Positions 56,246 to 64,000 of a DNA stretch of 64,000 bases are shown in pieces. Under the pieces are notes generated by a model. It was not told the origin of the DNA. It ran no database searches and worked only from the letters and a program-made list of their open reading frames with translations. Within the stretch, counting starts at the first letter, position 1; each line of letters opens with the position of its first letter. The DNA is from Xanthomonas sp. 10-10 (GTDB lineage: Bacteria; Pseudomonadota; Gammaproteobacteria; Xanthomonadales; Xanthomonadaceae), in contig NZ_CP144460.1 in assembly GCF_040182365.1 (NCBI RefSeq), positions 3,658,001 to 3,722,000 on the forward strand. The letters are read 5' to 3'. A program made the translations under genes and the position numbers.

Positions 56246-56929
56246 TTAGCGGCCCGGCTCGTCGTCCCAGAGGATCTTGTGCAGCTGCATCTGAAAGCGC
56301 ACCGGCAGGCGATCGGCGACGATCCAGTCGGCCAGCTCCCGAGGCGTGACCTCGCCCTTGCTGGGCGAAAACCACACCGTGCAACGACGCTCGAGCGCAT
56401 GCGTCGCGACGATGGCGCGCGACCACTCGTAATCTGCGCGGCTGCAGATCACGAACTTGATCTGGTCGCGTGCGGTCAGCAATGCCAGGTTGTCCCAGCG
56501 ATTGCGCTGTGCTTCGCCGGAGGCGGGGGTCTTGATGTCGACCACGCGCGAGACGCGCGCATCGACCTCGGAGACATCCAGTGCGCCGGAGGTTTCCAGC
56601 GAGACATCGAAGCCGGCATCGCAGAGCTTCTGCAGCAGTACCAAGCAGCGCTTTTGCGCCAGCGGCTCACCGCCGGTCACGCAGACGTGCCGCACGCCAT
56701 GGCTGGTGACTTCGGCCACGATCGTGTCGATGTCATGCCACTGGCCGCCATGGAAGGCGTAGGCGGTGTCGCAGTAGGTGCACCGCAACGGGCAGCCGGT
56801 CAGGCGCACGAACACGGTTGGCCAGCCAGCCGCCTCGGCTTCGCCTTGCAGGGACAGGAAAATTTCGGTGATCTTCAATCGCGGCAATGGCGACTGGACG
56901 ATCTCGCTGGGGACGGCGGCGGCGTTCAT
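56246..56929 (-). CDS. queE: QueE, 7-carboxy-7-deazaguanine synthase
   Basis: Radical SAM enzyme that makes 7-carboxy-7-deazaguanine. The 227-residue product has the N-terminal EIFLSLQGEAEAAGWPTVFV, the cluster motif CPLRCTYC (CxxxCxxC), GGQWHDIDTIVAEV, and VTGGEPLAQ. The start is the ATG at 56929; a TTG six bases upstream is also in frame. Neither has an obvious ribosome site. queC follows after about 118 bp, and the Tol-Pal genes lie upstream on the same strand. Confidence 0.95.
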   Translation of the reverse strand: MNAAAVPSEIVQSPLPRLKITEIFLSLQGEAEAAGWPTVFVRLTGCPLRCTYCDTAYAFHGGQWHDIDTIVAEVTSHGVRHVCVTGGEPLAQKRCLVLLQKLCDAGFDVSLETSGALDVSEVDARVSRVVDIKTPASGEAQRNRWDNLALLTARDQIKFVICSRADYEWSRAIVATHALERRCTVWFSPSKGEVTPRELADWIVADRLPVRFQMQLHKILWDDEPGR

Positions 56930-56971
56930 GGGCAAAGTATGCGCCGCGCCAACGGGCGGCGGCGCGCGGGC

Positions 56972-57790
56972 TCAGCGCAGTTGCTGGCCTAGGCGGATGG
57001 ACTGCAAGCGTTCCTGGGCCACACGTGCTGCATCGGAGCCGGGATACTGCGAGACGACCTGCTGCAAGGTTTGCTGAGCTTCGTTGTTCTTGCCTTCGCC
57101 GTACTGCGACAGGCCGAGCTTCAACAGACCGCCAGCGGCCTTGTCATGCGTGGGATAGCGGCTGACGAGGTCGCGGAACTGCGCCTCGGCAAGCTGGAAA
57201 TTGCGTGTGGCGTAATAGCTCTCACCGAGCCAATACAGCGCATTGGGGGTGTAGACACCATTGGGATAGAGCTCGAGAAAGCTCAGGAACAGCTGCGACG
57301 CGTCGTCGTACTTGCCGTTCTTCAATGCATCGAACGCGACGTTGTAGGCAGTGCGCTCATCGTTGCTGATGGCCAGCGTACCTGCATCGCCATGCACGGA
57401 CGGCGGCTTCTCGGAAGTGGCCGCCGCTGCAGGCCGCACGGCCGGAGCCGGGGCTGGGGTGACGCTGCCGGTAGCAGAAGGCAGTGGAGGCGTTGCGCCA
57501 CCTGCACCTTCCAACCGGTTCAGACGTCCGTCCAGGTCCAGATACTGGTCCTTGGACTGTTGCTTGAGTTGCTCGTTGTCGTGCTGCAGCTGTTCGACGG
57601 TCGCACGCAATGCCTGCAGGTCCGAACGCGCCTGCTGCAGCTGATTGAGGAGATCGTTGTTGGCCTGACTGTTGGCCTGCTGCTGCTCGAGCACCGCCAC
57701 ACGATCAGCGAGGCTGGCTCGCTGGGCGTATGCCGGCGCGGCGACCACAAGGGCCGCCGCGACGAACAGAGATGTCACTCGAAAGCGCAT
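56972..57790 (-). CDS. cpoB: CpoB (YbgF), Tol-Pal associated cell-division coordinator
   Basis: Periplasmic protein that links TolA and PBP1b during outer membrane constriction. The 272-residue product has a signal peptide (RVTSLFVAAALVVAAPAYA), an N-terminal trimerising coiled coil (LEQQQANSQANNDLLNQLQQ), a Pro/Ala-rich linker, and a C-terminal TPR domain (YNVAFDALKNGKYDDASQLF, ALYWLGESYYATRNFQLAEA). Lies six bases after pal. Secure. Confidence 0.95.
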   Translation of the reverse strand: MRFRVTSLFVAAALVVAAPAYAQRASLADRVAVLEQQQANSQANNDLLNQLQQARSDLQALRATVEQLQHDNEQLKQQSKDQYLDLDGRLNRLEGAGGATPPLPSATGSVTPAPAPAVRPAAAATSEKPPSVHGDAGTLAISNDERTAYNVAFDALKNGKYDDASQLFLSFLELYPNGVYTPNALYWLGESYYATRNFQLAEAQFRDLVSRYPTHDKAAGGLLKLGLSQYGEGKNNEAQQTLQQVVSQYPGSDAARVAQERLQSIRLGQQLR

Positions 57791-57796
57791 CGTTTC

Positions 57797-58315
57797 TTAC
57801 TGAGCCGTGTACACGATTTCGACGCGACGGTTCTGCGACCAGCAGCTTTCGCTGGTTTCGGTGCAGACCGGACGCTCTTCACCGTAGCTGACGACGGTCA
57901 GCTGGCTGGCCGAACCACCGGCAGCCTGCAGCGACGACGACACAGCGTTGCCGCGGCGCTCGCCCAGGCCCATGTTGTACTCGCGCGAACCGCGCTCGTC
58001 AGCATTGCCCTGCAGGGTGATGCGCGAGGAAGGACGGTCGCGCAGGTACTTGGCGTGGCACGCCATGATGGCCTGGAATTCCGGCTTCAGGGAGTCCTGA
58101 TCCAGATCGAAGTAGACCACGCGCTGGCGCAGGCAGGCATCGGTATCCAGGTCGCCCGGGCCGTACAGGCCGGAGGTGGACGGGCCGGTGGGAACGGAGG
58201 AACCGGCGGTGGTATCGGTTGCGGGAGGCGGAGTTTCCTTCACCTTCTTCGAGCAACCAGCCAGCACGGCAACGGACAGCAGGGAGACAAGCAAGACGCG
58301 GGTGGACTTGTTCAT
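57797..58315 (-). CDS. pal: Pal, peptidoglycan-associated lipoprotein
   Basis: Outer membrane lipoprotein that binds peptidoglycan and TolB. The 172-residue product has a signal peptide with lipobox LAGC (SLLSVAVLAGC), a Pro/Thr-rich spacer, and the OmpA-like domain (VYFDLDQDSLKPEFQAIMAC, LQGNADERGSREYNMGLGER, RRVEIVY). The start is the ATG at 58313-58315. A longer upstream frame has no signal peptide logic. Confidence 0.97.
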   Translation of the reverse strand: MNKSTRVLLVSLLSVAVLAGCSKKVKETPPPATDTTAGSSVPTGPSTSGLYGPGDLDTDACLRQRVVYFDLDQDSLKPEFQAIMACHAKYLRDRPSSRITLQGNADERGSREYNMGLGERRGNAVSSSLQAAGGSASQLTVVSYGEERPVCTETSESCWSQNRRVEIVYTAQ

Positions 58316-58372
58316 GGGATACCTATGGAGGCTCTGGGCCAATGAGTGGTTTAACGCAGCGAAATATTAACA

Positions 58373-59692
58373 TTAATGCGCGGTTCGGTAAGGCCCCCAA
58401 GCGGGTTCTCTCACATCACCATCGGCCAGAACCAGACGCTGGCGGACCCGAGCGTCGGCGGATACGGCGTAAAGCACACCCCGGCCACCCTCACGCGCGG
58501 CGTACAACACCATGCTGGCGTTGGGCGCGAAGCTCGGCGATTCGTCCAGCGAACCCGGCGACAGCGTGCTCCAGCTAGGCGAACCCAGGCTGCGATCCAT
58601 CATCGCAATGCGGTAGCTGTTGCCGCTGCCCTGCGCAACAGCAATCTTCTTGCCGTCGAACGAGACACTGGCGGTCGCGTTGTAATTGCCCTGAAAGGTC
58701 ACGCGGTTGGCGCTGCCGCCGCTGGCAGCCACCTGGTAGATCTGGGGACGGCCGCCACGATCGGAGGTGAAATAGATGCTGCCGCCATCCGGCGCCCAGG
58801 TCGGCTCGGTGTCGATGCCGAAGTGGTTGGTCAGCTGGGTCAGCTGCTTGCTGCCCAGGTCCATCACGTAGATCTCGGGGTTGCCGCTGCGCGACAGCGC
58901 CAGGGCAAGCCGGCGACCGTCCGGCGAGAACGACGGTGCACCGTTGATGCCGCGGAAGCTGGACACCAGCTCACGTGCGCCGGTGGCGATGTCCTGCAGG
59001 TAGATCGATGAATTGCCGCGCTCGAAACTCACATAGGCCAGCTTCTTGCCGTCCGGGCTCCAGTTCGGCGACAGCAAGGGCTCGGCCGAGCGCACGATGG
59101 TCTGCGGGTTGTAGCCATCGGAGTCGGCCACCATCAGCGCATAACGCATCGCGCCGCCCTTGCCGCTGGCGGTCACGTAGGCGATCCGGGTCCAGAACGC
59201 GCCACGCACGCCGGTGATTTTTTCATAGATCGCATCGGCCATCTGGTGCGAGACGTCGCGCATCGCATTGGCGCGCGCGGTCATCGCCAGACCGAGCATG
59301 CGCTCGCCCTTGGCCACGTCGAACAGTTCGTACTCGACGCGGTACGCGCCCTCGCCCGCATCCATCACGCGGCCGACGACGATGTAGTTCTGCTTGAGGG
59401 TGCGCCAGGTCTGGAACTGCACCTCGGTGCCGCGGGTCGGCTTTTCGACGATCTGCGCAACTGGCAACGTGCGGAATTGCCCGGAGCGATCCAGGTCGGC
59501 ACCGACGACGGCCGACACATCCGTCTGCGGCGCGGTGCCCGAGCCCTGGTAGGGCATGGGGACCACGGTGATCGGCGTCGCCGAGGCGCTACCGCCCACG
59601 ATGTCGATGGTGAGCCCTTGCTGTTGCGCGAGTGCGCTCAGCGGCAACAACAGGGCGGTCAGGGCAGCTAGCCAACGCAGCGGTTTTTTCAT
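58373..59692 (-). CDS. tolB: TolB, periplasmic Tol-Pal component
   Basis: Periplasmic beta-propeller protein cycling between Pal and TolA. The 439-residue product has a signal peptide (RWLAALTALLLPLSALAQ), the N-terminal domain beginning LTIDIVGGSASATPI with the TolA-box, and six WD-like propeller repeats (PNWSPDGKKLAYVSFERGNS, PSFSPDGRRLALALSRSGNP, PTWAPDGGSIYFTSDRGG). The start is the ATG at 59692; the frame is open further up without a ribosome site. Confidence 0.97.
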   Translation of the reverse strand: MKKPLRWLAALTALLLPLSALAQQQGLTIDIVGGSASATPITVVPMPYQGSGTAPQTDVSAVVGADLDRSGQFRTLPVAQIVEKPTRGTEVQFQTWRTLKQNYIVVGRVMDAGEGAYRVEYELFDVAKGERMLGLAMTARANAMRDVSHQMADAIYEKITGVRGAFWTRIAYVTASGKGGAMRYALMVADSDGYNPQTIVRSAEPLLSPNWSPDGKKLAYVSFERGNSSIYLQDIATGARELVSSFRGINGAPSFSPDGRRLALALSRSGNPEIYVMDLGSKQLTQLTNHFGIDTEPTWAPDGGSIYFTSDRGGRPQIYQVAASGGSANRVTFQGNYNATASVSFDGKKIAVAQGSGNSYRIAMMDRSLGSPSWSTLSPGSLDESPSFAPNASMVLYAAREGGRGVLYAVSADARVRQRLVLADGDVREPAWGPYRTAH

Positions 59693-59955
59693 GGACGGCT
59701 CGGATCGGGCAGGAAAAGTGTGCAAGGGATACCAATCAGCGAGTGAACATACTCGCAATCATGAACGAGACAACGTGAAAATGGGGCGAGCGGTCGAGCG
59801 GCCGGACAGCTCGGCCAGGCCCGGAGCCGGTCGGGCGCTGCCCTGCCGCGATCGAAGCCGGCATGGGGAGAGGACGCATCGCCCGATTGTCATCGGACGC
59901 CTCGCCCGCCCAGCTGCAGCGCTCGCACGCTGCCGCAGCGCAATCCATCACCGCA

Positions 59956-60993
59956 TTACTGATCCTGAGCAGTGAACACGAAGGTCAGATTGCGCTGGAA
60001 CACCGACTCGAAGCCGCGATACGGCAATGGTTGTGCGCTCAACACCGCAGCCTCGATCGAACGCTGGCCGGCCTCGTCGTACGGGCAACCCGGCGCGACC
60101 TTGGCCTCCATCACGCTGCCACCGGGCAGCTGACGAATGTTGATGGTGCACTTCTGCCCCGGCGGCACCGATGGCGGGCGCACCCACTGCGCCAGCACCT
60201 TTTGCTGGATCGCGGCGGCGTACTTGGCCGACAGGTCGGTACTGGTGCCGCCCTGCCCTGCCGTGGGCTGCGCGCTGGTCGCCGCAGCGGCAGAGGCCTG
60301 CTGGGCGCGCGCAGCGGCCACCTGGCGCAACTTTTGCTCGGCCAGCGCGGCTTCCTTGGTGGCCTGTTCGCGCTGCCGGCGGATGTCGGCGATCTTCTTC
60401 TGGCGCTCGGCGTCTGCAGCCTGCTCGGCAGCGGCCTGCTTCTTCTTGGCGTCGGCTTCTTCCTGCTGCTTGGCCAGGCGCAGCTTCTGCTCGGCCTCTT
60501 CCTGACGCTTGCGCTCGGTCAGGTCGATCTGCTCCTGGCGACGCTTGGCTTCCTGTTCCGCCTTGGCCTTTTCAGCGGAAATGGCCAATGCATCGACCTT
60601 GTCCTGGTCGACCTTGTCCGGCTGGGCCACGCGCTCCTGCGCCTGCGCCTGCTGCGGGGTGGGCGCATCCTGCGGGTGCGGCTCGGGAATCGGCTGCGGT
60701 GGCGGCACGCTGTCTTCCGGGGCGGGCTCGGGCAACGGTGCCGGCGGCGGCGGCGCTTCCACCGGGGTGGCCTTCAGCGCCTGACGGGCGACACGCGCCT
60801 CGGCGGCGGAGACGTCCAGCGAGGCTTCCATGCTCGGGTCGCCCGCGGCCGGTTCGACCGAGCGTTCGGGCGACCACAGCCAGCCGGCAATGAACACCAG
60901 CGCGACCAGAATATGCACGACCAAGGCCAGCATGACCGGTCGCAGCCAGCCATCCTCGCGCGCGCCCTGGGTGGGGAGTGCGTCAGCGTGCAT
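59956..60993 (-). CDS. tolA: TolA, Tol-Pal envelope-spanning protein
   Basis: Inner membrane protein that reaches the outer membrane and is driven by TolQR. The 345-residue product has one N-terminal membrane helix (about 18-40), a Pro/Glu-rich stretch, a long charged helical domain II (EKAKAEQEAKRRQEQ, then KQQEEADAKKKQAAAEQA), and a C-terminal domain III with two cysteines (QKCTINIRQLPGGSVMEAKV and GCPYDEAGQRS). Its start overlaps the end of tolR by 11 bases. The gap of 263 bp to tolB probably contains a second promoter. Confidence 0.95.
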   Translation of the reverse strand: MHADALPTQGAREDGWLRPVMLALVVHILVALVFIAGWLWSPERSVEPAAGDPSMEASLDVSAAEARVARQALKATPVEAPPPPAPLPEPAPEDSVPPPQPIPEPHPQDAPTPQQAQAQERVAQPDKVDQDKVDALAISAEKAKAEQEAKRRQEQIDLTERKRQEEAEQKLRLAKQQEEADAKKKQAAAEQAADAERQKKIADIRRQREQATKEAALAEQKLRQVAAARAQQASAAAATSAQPTAGQGGTSTDLSAKYAAAIQQKVLAQWVRPPSVPPGQKCTINIRQLPGGSVMEAKVAPGCPYDEAGQRSIEAAVLSAQPLPYRGFESVFQRNLTFVFTAQDQ

Positions 60994-61432
60994 CGCTGCC
61001 TGCGGTGCCGCCGGAGTCGGAGATCAGGCCGACCTTCTCGACCTTGGCCTGCTTGAGCACGTCAATGGCATCCATGATCTTTTGATACGGCGCGGCGCGA
61101 TCGCCGGCCACGACCACGCGCGCATCCTTGTCCTGCGCCACGATGGCAGCCAGCTGCGCCTGCAACGCATTGACGTCCATGGCCTGCGGCTTGCCCTTTG
61201 GCAGCTGCAAGGCCAGTTGGCCATCGGCCGCGACCACCACCACGATCGGGTCCTGCTTGCTCTCCAGCGCCTTGGCGCGCGAGCTCGGCAGGCTGACGTC
61301 GGTGCTCAGGGTCAACAGCGGCGCGGTCACCATGAAGATGATCAGCAGCACCAGCATCACGTCGATGTACGGCACGACGTTGATGTCGGATTTGAGCTTG
61401 CGCTTCTTGCGGCGGGAAATACCGGAGATCAT
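60983..61432 (-). CDS. tolR: TolR, Tol-Pal proton-channel component
   Basis: The 149-residue product begins with a basic tail (RRKKRKLKSDINVVPYIDVM) and one membrane helix that carries the essential Asp (YIDVMLVLLIIFMVTAPLLT, Asp near 24). The periplasmic domain ends in SDSGGTAGSDAR. It pairs with TolQ to harness the proton gradient. Overlaps the tolA start by 11 bases. Confidence 0.95.
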   Translation of the reverse strand: MISGISRRKKRKLKSDINVVPYIDVMLVLLIIFMVTAPLLTLSTDVSLPSSRAKALESKQDPIVVVVAADGQLALQLPKGKPQAMDVNALQAQLAAIVAQDKDARVVVAGDRAAPYQKIMDAIDVLKQAKVEKVGLISDSGGTAGSDAR

Positions 61433-61589
61433 CGCGAAACGTTCCTAATTAATCCTCGGCGCCGGGCGGCAGCGGAGTCGCGCGGCGCCCGGGTGAGGGA
61501 CAGCCGCGCATGACGCTGTGCATCGACGCGACTGGCTCGCCCGGCCACGTCCCGCATCAAATCGTGCGGGTGCATGCCGGGAGCGCGCA

Positions 61590-62369
61590 TCACTCGTCCG
61601 CGCCAGCCTGGCGCTGCAGGATGGAGCTGAACTCGTCGGCGAAGGTTTCGTAACGCACCGACAGCCGTTCCACGCGGGTGGTGAAGCGGTTGTAGGCCCA
61701 CACCGCCGGAATCGCCACGAACAGGCCGATGGCGGTGGCGAACAGCGCTTCGGAAATACCGGGTGCGACCGCAGCGATACCGGCCTGCTCGCCGCTGCTG
61801 ACCATGTCGTGCATGGTCACCATGATGCCGAACACGGTGCCGACCAGGCCGACGTATGGCGCGGTGGAACCGATGTTGGCCAGCAATTCGAGATTGCGCT
61901 CCAGCTGATCGACCTCACGGGTGAAGGCGGTGCGCATGGCGCGCTGTGCACCTTCGAGCTGCACCCGCGCATCCAGGCGACGGCGATCGCGCAGCCGCGA
62001 AAACTCGCGGAACCCGCTTTCGAACATCGATTCCAACCCACCGACGGTGCGGTTGCGGTCGGTCGCCGAGGCGTACAGCTTGGCCAGATCGGCGCCGGAC
62101 CAGAAGCGGTTTTCGAACTCGTCGGCCTCGCGGTTGGCCTGCTTGAACGCACGCGCCTTGCGGAAAATGATCACCCAGCTGATGAACGAGCCGATCAGCA
62201 GCAACAGCACGATGATCTTGACCGGGATGCTGGCCCGCAGGATCAGGTCCACATAGTTGATGCTGCTGTTGTGCGCCGCCGTGGCGGTTTGCGCCGCGGC
62301 CGCGGTGACTTCCTGCGGTAGTGCTTCCACTACCGTGTCCTGCAGGGCCAGGAGCAATGCAATCGACAT
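61590..62369 (-). CDS. tolQ: TolQ, Tol-Pal proton-channel component
   Basis: Inner membrane motor subunit related to ExbB and MotA. The 259-residue product has three membrane segments (about 46-66, then about 165-190 and 200-220), TVGGLESMFESGFREFSRL in the cytoplasmic loop, and the signature NIGSTAPYVGLVGTVFGIM and GISEALFATAIGLFVAIPAV. GAGG lies upstream of the ATG at 62367-62369. ybgC ends 11 bases before it. An unusual 157 bp separates tolQ from tolR. Confidence 0.96.
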   Translation of the reverse strand: MSIALLLALQDTVVEALPQEVTAAAAQTATAAHNSSINYVDLILRASIPVKIIVLLLLIGSFISWVIIFRKARAFKQANREADEFENRFWSGADLAKLYASATDRNRTVGGLESMFESGFREFSRLRDRRRLDARVQLEGAQRAMRTAFTREVDQLERNLELLANIGSTAPYVGLVGTVFGIMVTMHDMVSSGEQAGIAAVAPGISEALFATAIGLFVAIPAVWAYNRFTTRVERLSVRYETFADEFSSILQRQAGADE

Positions 62370-62380
62370 CCGTTCGTTCC

Positions 62381-62839
62381 TCAGTAATCGGAATCTGGGG
62401 TTTCTAGAGCTTTCAACACGTCGTACAGCGCATCGTCCATGCCGCGCGGGCGAAAGTCGCTGGTGCCGAGTGCGGCGATGCGCACCTCGGCAGTCAACAG
62501 CACTTCGCCCTCGCGACGGACAGACTGCGCAAACAGCAGGCTGGCCCGCCTGCATTTCAGCAGGACCGCCGACACTGACAGCGCGTCGTCGAGCCGGGCC
62601 GGCTTGAGGAAATCCAGTTGCATCGAGCGGACCGCAAACACCAGACCGTGGTCCTGGCGCATCAGATCCTGCCCGTAGCCGGCCGCGCGCATCCACTCTG
62701 TGCGCGCACGTTCCATGAAGGCGACGTAGCGCGCGTGGTAGACCACCCCGCCGGCGTCGGTATCTTCCCAGTACACGCGTGTCGGCCAACTGAATACAGG
62801 CGGGGATTGGGGATTCGGGAATCGTGATTCGGTGGTCAT
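62381..62839 (-). CDS. ybgC: YbgC, Tol-Pal associated acyl-CoA thioesterase
   Basis: Cytoplasmic hotdog-fold thioesterase that heads Tol-Pal operons and is tied to phospholipid metabolism. The 152-residue product contains the family catalytic segment WEDTDAGGVVYHARYVAFMERARTEW split across residues 23-48, with the nucleophile Asp. The first dozen residues (TTESRFPNPQSPP) are encoded by a GGGGATTC-rich short repeat typical of Xanthomonas intergenic DNA, so the true start may be further downstream. Core identification is secure. Confidence 0.93.
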   Translation of the reverse strand: MTTESRFPNPQSPPVFSWPTRVYWEDTDAGGVVYHARYVAFMERARTEWMRAAGYGQDLMRQDHGLVFAVRSMQLDFLKPARLDDALSVSAVLLKCRRASLLFAQSVRREGEVLLTAEVRIAALGTSDFRPRGMDDALYDVLKALETPDSDY

Positions 62840-62891
62840 GGGCACGGAATCTTGATCGGGGCGGCCCGGGCGAGCGACGAACGGAGCGCCA

Positions 62892-63932
62892 TCAGAACAG
62901 GTCTCCCGGCTCGCCGATGCCCGGGGCACGATCGCGTGGCGGCTTCAGGCCCAGGTGCAGGTAGGCCTTGGGGGTGACCATGCGGCCGCGCGCGGTGCGG
63001 ATCAGAAAACCCTGCTGGATCAGATAGGGCTCGATCACGTCTTCCAGCGTGCCGCGCTCTTCCGACAGCGAAGCGGCCAGGGATTCCACGCCCACCGGGC
63101 CGCCGTCGAAATGTTCGACGATGGTGCGCAGCATGCGGCGGTCGAGCTCGTCAAAGCCCTCCGGATCCACTTTCAGCATCTGCATGGCGGCCTGCGCCAC
63201 CGGCAGATCGATGTGCCCCGCCGCCTTGACCTGCGCAAAGTCGCGCACGCGGCGCAGCAGCCGGTTGGCGATACGCGGGGTGCCACGCGCGCGACGCGCG
63301 ATCTCGGCCGCACCTTCGGGCGTGCAGTCGATCCCCAGGATCGCGGCCGAGCGGATCACGATGCGGGTGAGCTCTGCAGGCGAATAGAACTCCAGCCGCT
63401 GCACGATGCCGAAGCGGTCGCGCAGCGGCGCGGTCAGCAGGCCGGCACGGGTGGTGGCGCCGATCAGCGTGAACGGCGGCAAATCGATCTTGATCGAGCG
63501 TGCGGCCGGGCCGTCGCCGATCATGATGTCGATCTGGAAGTCTTCCATCGCCGGATACAGCACTTCTTCCACCACCGGCGAGAGGCGATGGATCTCGTCG
63601 ATGAACAGCACATCGTGCGGTTGCAGGTTGGTCAGCAGCGCGGCCAGATCGCCGGCCTTTTCGATCACCGGTCCGGAGGTGGAGCGCAGATTGACGCCCA
63701 ACTCGTTGGCGATGACGTGGCTGAGCGTGGTCTTGCCCAGGCCGGGCGGGCCGAAGATCAGCACGTGATCCATCGCTTCGCCGCGCGCCTTGGCGGCCTG
63801 GATGTAGATCTCCATCTGCTCGCGCACCGGCTGCTGGCCGAGATAATCGGCCAGGCGCTTGGGGCGGATGCTCGCATCGGCGGCATCGTCTTCGCGGGTG
63901 GCGCTGCTGGCGATGATGCGCTGTTCGGTCAT
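62892..63932 (-). CDS. ruvB: RuvB, Holliday junction branch migration helicase
   Basis: AAA+ motor that drives branch migration with RuvA. The 346-residue product has Walker [14 protein letters not shown], Walker [13 protein letters not shown], sensor 1 [10 protein letters not shown], the arginine finger region [14 protein letters not shown], and the C-terminal winged helix ending with [20 protein letters not shown]. It is read towards ybgC, 52 bp upstream of it. Confidence 0.97.
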   Translation of the reverse strand: MTEQRIIASSATREDDAADASIRPKRLADYLGQQPVREQMEIYIQAAKARGEAMDHVLIFGPPGLGKTTLSHVIANELGVNLRSTSGPVIEKAGDLAALLTNLQPHDVLFIDEIHRLSPVVEEVLYPAMEDFQIDIMIGDGPAARSIKIDLPPFTLIGATTRAGLLTAPLRDRFGIVQRLEFYSPAELTRIVIRSAAILGIDCTPEGAAEIARRARGTPRIANRLLRRVRDFAQVKAAGHIDLPVAQAAMQMLKVDPEGFDELDRRMLRTIVEHFDGGPVGVESLAASLSEERGTLEDVIEPYLIQQGFLIRTARGRMVTPKAYLHLGLKPPRDRAPGIGEPGDLF

Positions 63933-63971
63933 CCCACCATCTTCGCATGCCGCGCGCGGATGGCCCAGGGT

Positions 63972-64000
63972 CTAGAAATCAAGCTCGGCCTGCCGCAGCA
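63972..64000 (-). other. Possible C-terminal end of a gene entering from the right
   Basis: Reading left, the minus strand ends LRQAELDF then TAG at 63974-63972, 40 bp before the ruvB start. This may be the end of the upstream gene, but only eight codons are in view. Confidence 0.3.

Overview
The window looks like a chromosomal segment of a Xanthomonas species (Gammaproteobacteria, Xanthomonadaceae). It is GC-rich and most of it is housekeeping sequence. Pointers to the genus are the pilGHIJ-chpA (pilL) cluster next to gshB and a tonB3-like gene, a pqqABCDE operon with a Cys-containing PqqA, a Xanthomonas/Caulobacter-type TonB-dependent receptor, divergent argO/argP, and a tol-pal cluster next to queCE and ruvB. 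These assignments rest on reading motifs and synteny; no database search was made.

Layout: (1) 1-10.4 kb, minus strand: the Pil-Chp chemosensory system for type IV pilus twitching (pilG, pilH, pilI, pilJ and the giant hybrid kinase chpA, cut by the window's left edge). (2) 10.6-12.5 kb, plus: glutathione synthetase and a TonB-family protein, the same neighbourhood as P. aeruginosa tonB3-gshB-pilG. (3) 12.7-16.4 kb, minus: a translationally coupled yoaA-type helicase, tsaB and ADP-ribosylglycohydrolase. (4) 17-20 kb, minus: PBP1b with a lipoprotein. (5) 20.2-26.7 kb: an orphan two-domain glycosyltransferase, a membrane-anchored TPR-like protein and relA. (6) 26.9-30.2 kb, plus: pqqABCDE, whose last four genes overlap by stop/start codons, with no pqqF. 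(7) 30.2-37 kb, plus: a secreted small protein, a PqaA-family exported hydrolase, glucokinase and a TonB-dependent receptor, probably a sugar-uptake pair. (8) 37.2-44.2 kb: hrpA, dps and recQ, with a mosaic of palindromes between dps and recQ. (9) 44.3-55.3 kb: a looser, gene-poor accessory stretch with small secreted proteins, a single-domain response regulator, a 36-residue membrane peptide, an RsuA-family protein with an altered catalytic motif, a poly-HAMP chemoreceptor, a broken GNAT gene, argO/argP, and several non-coding gaps including one of 1.2 kb. (10) 55.3-64 kb, minus: tRNA-Lys(UUU), queC, queE, cpoB, pal, tolB, tolA, tolR, tolQ, ybgC and ruvB.

How the genes work together: PilJ, PilI and ChpA signal through PilG and PilH to the pilus motors. 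TolQRA-TolB-Pal-CpoB links inner membrane energy to outer membrane constriction, and CpoB coordinates this with PBP1b, which lies elsewhere in the window. PqqA is cross-linked by PqqE with PqqD, then processed by PqqB and PqqC to the redox cofactor of periplasmic dehydrogenases.

I did not find a convincing wholly new system. The most unusual items are the degenerate RsuA-family active site, the clean two-lesion GNAT pseudogene, the palindrome mosaic with a 30-bp perfect repeat, the very long Ala/Asp/Glu/His linker in ChpA, and the small membrane peptide.
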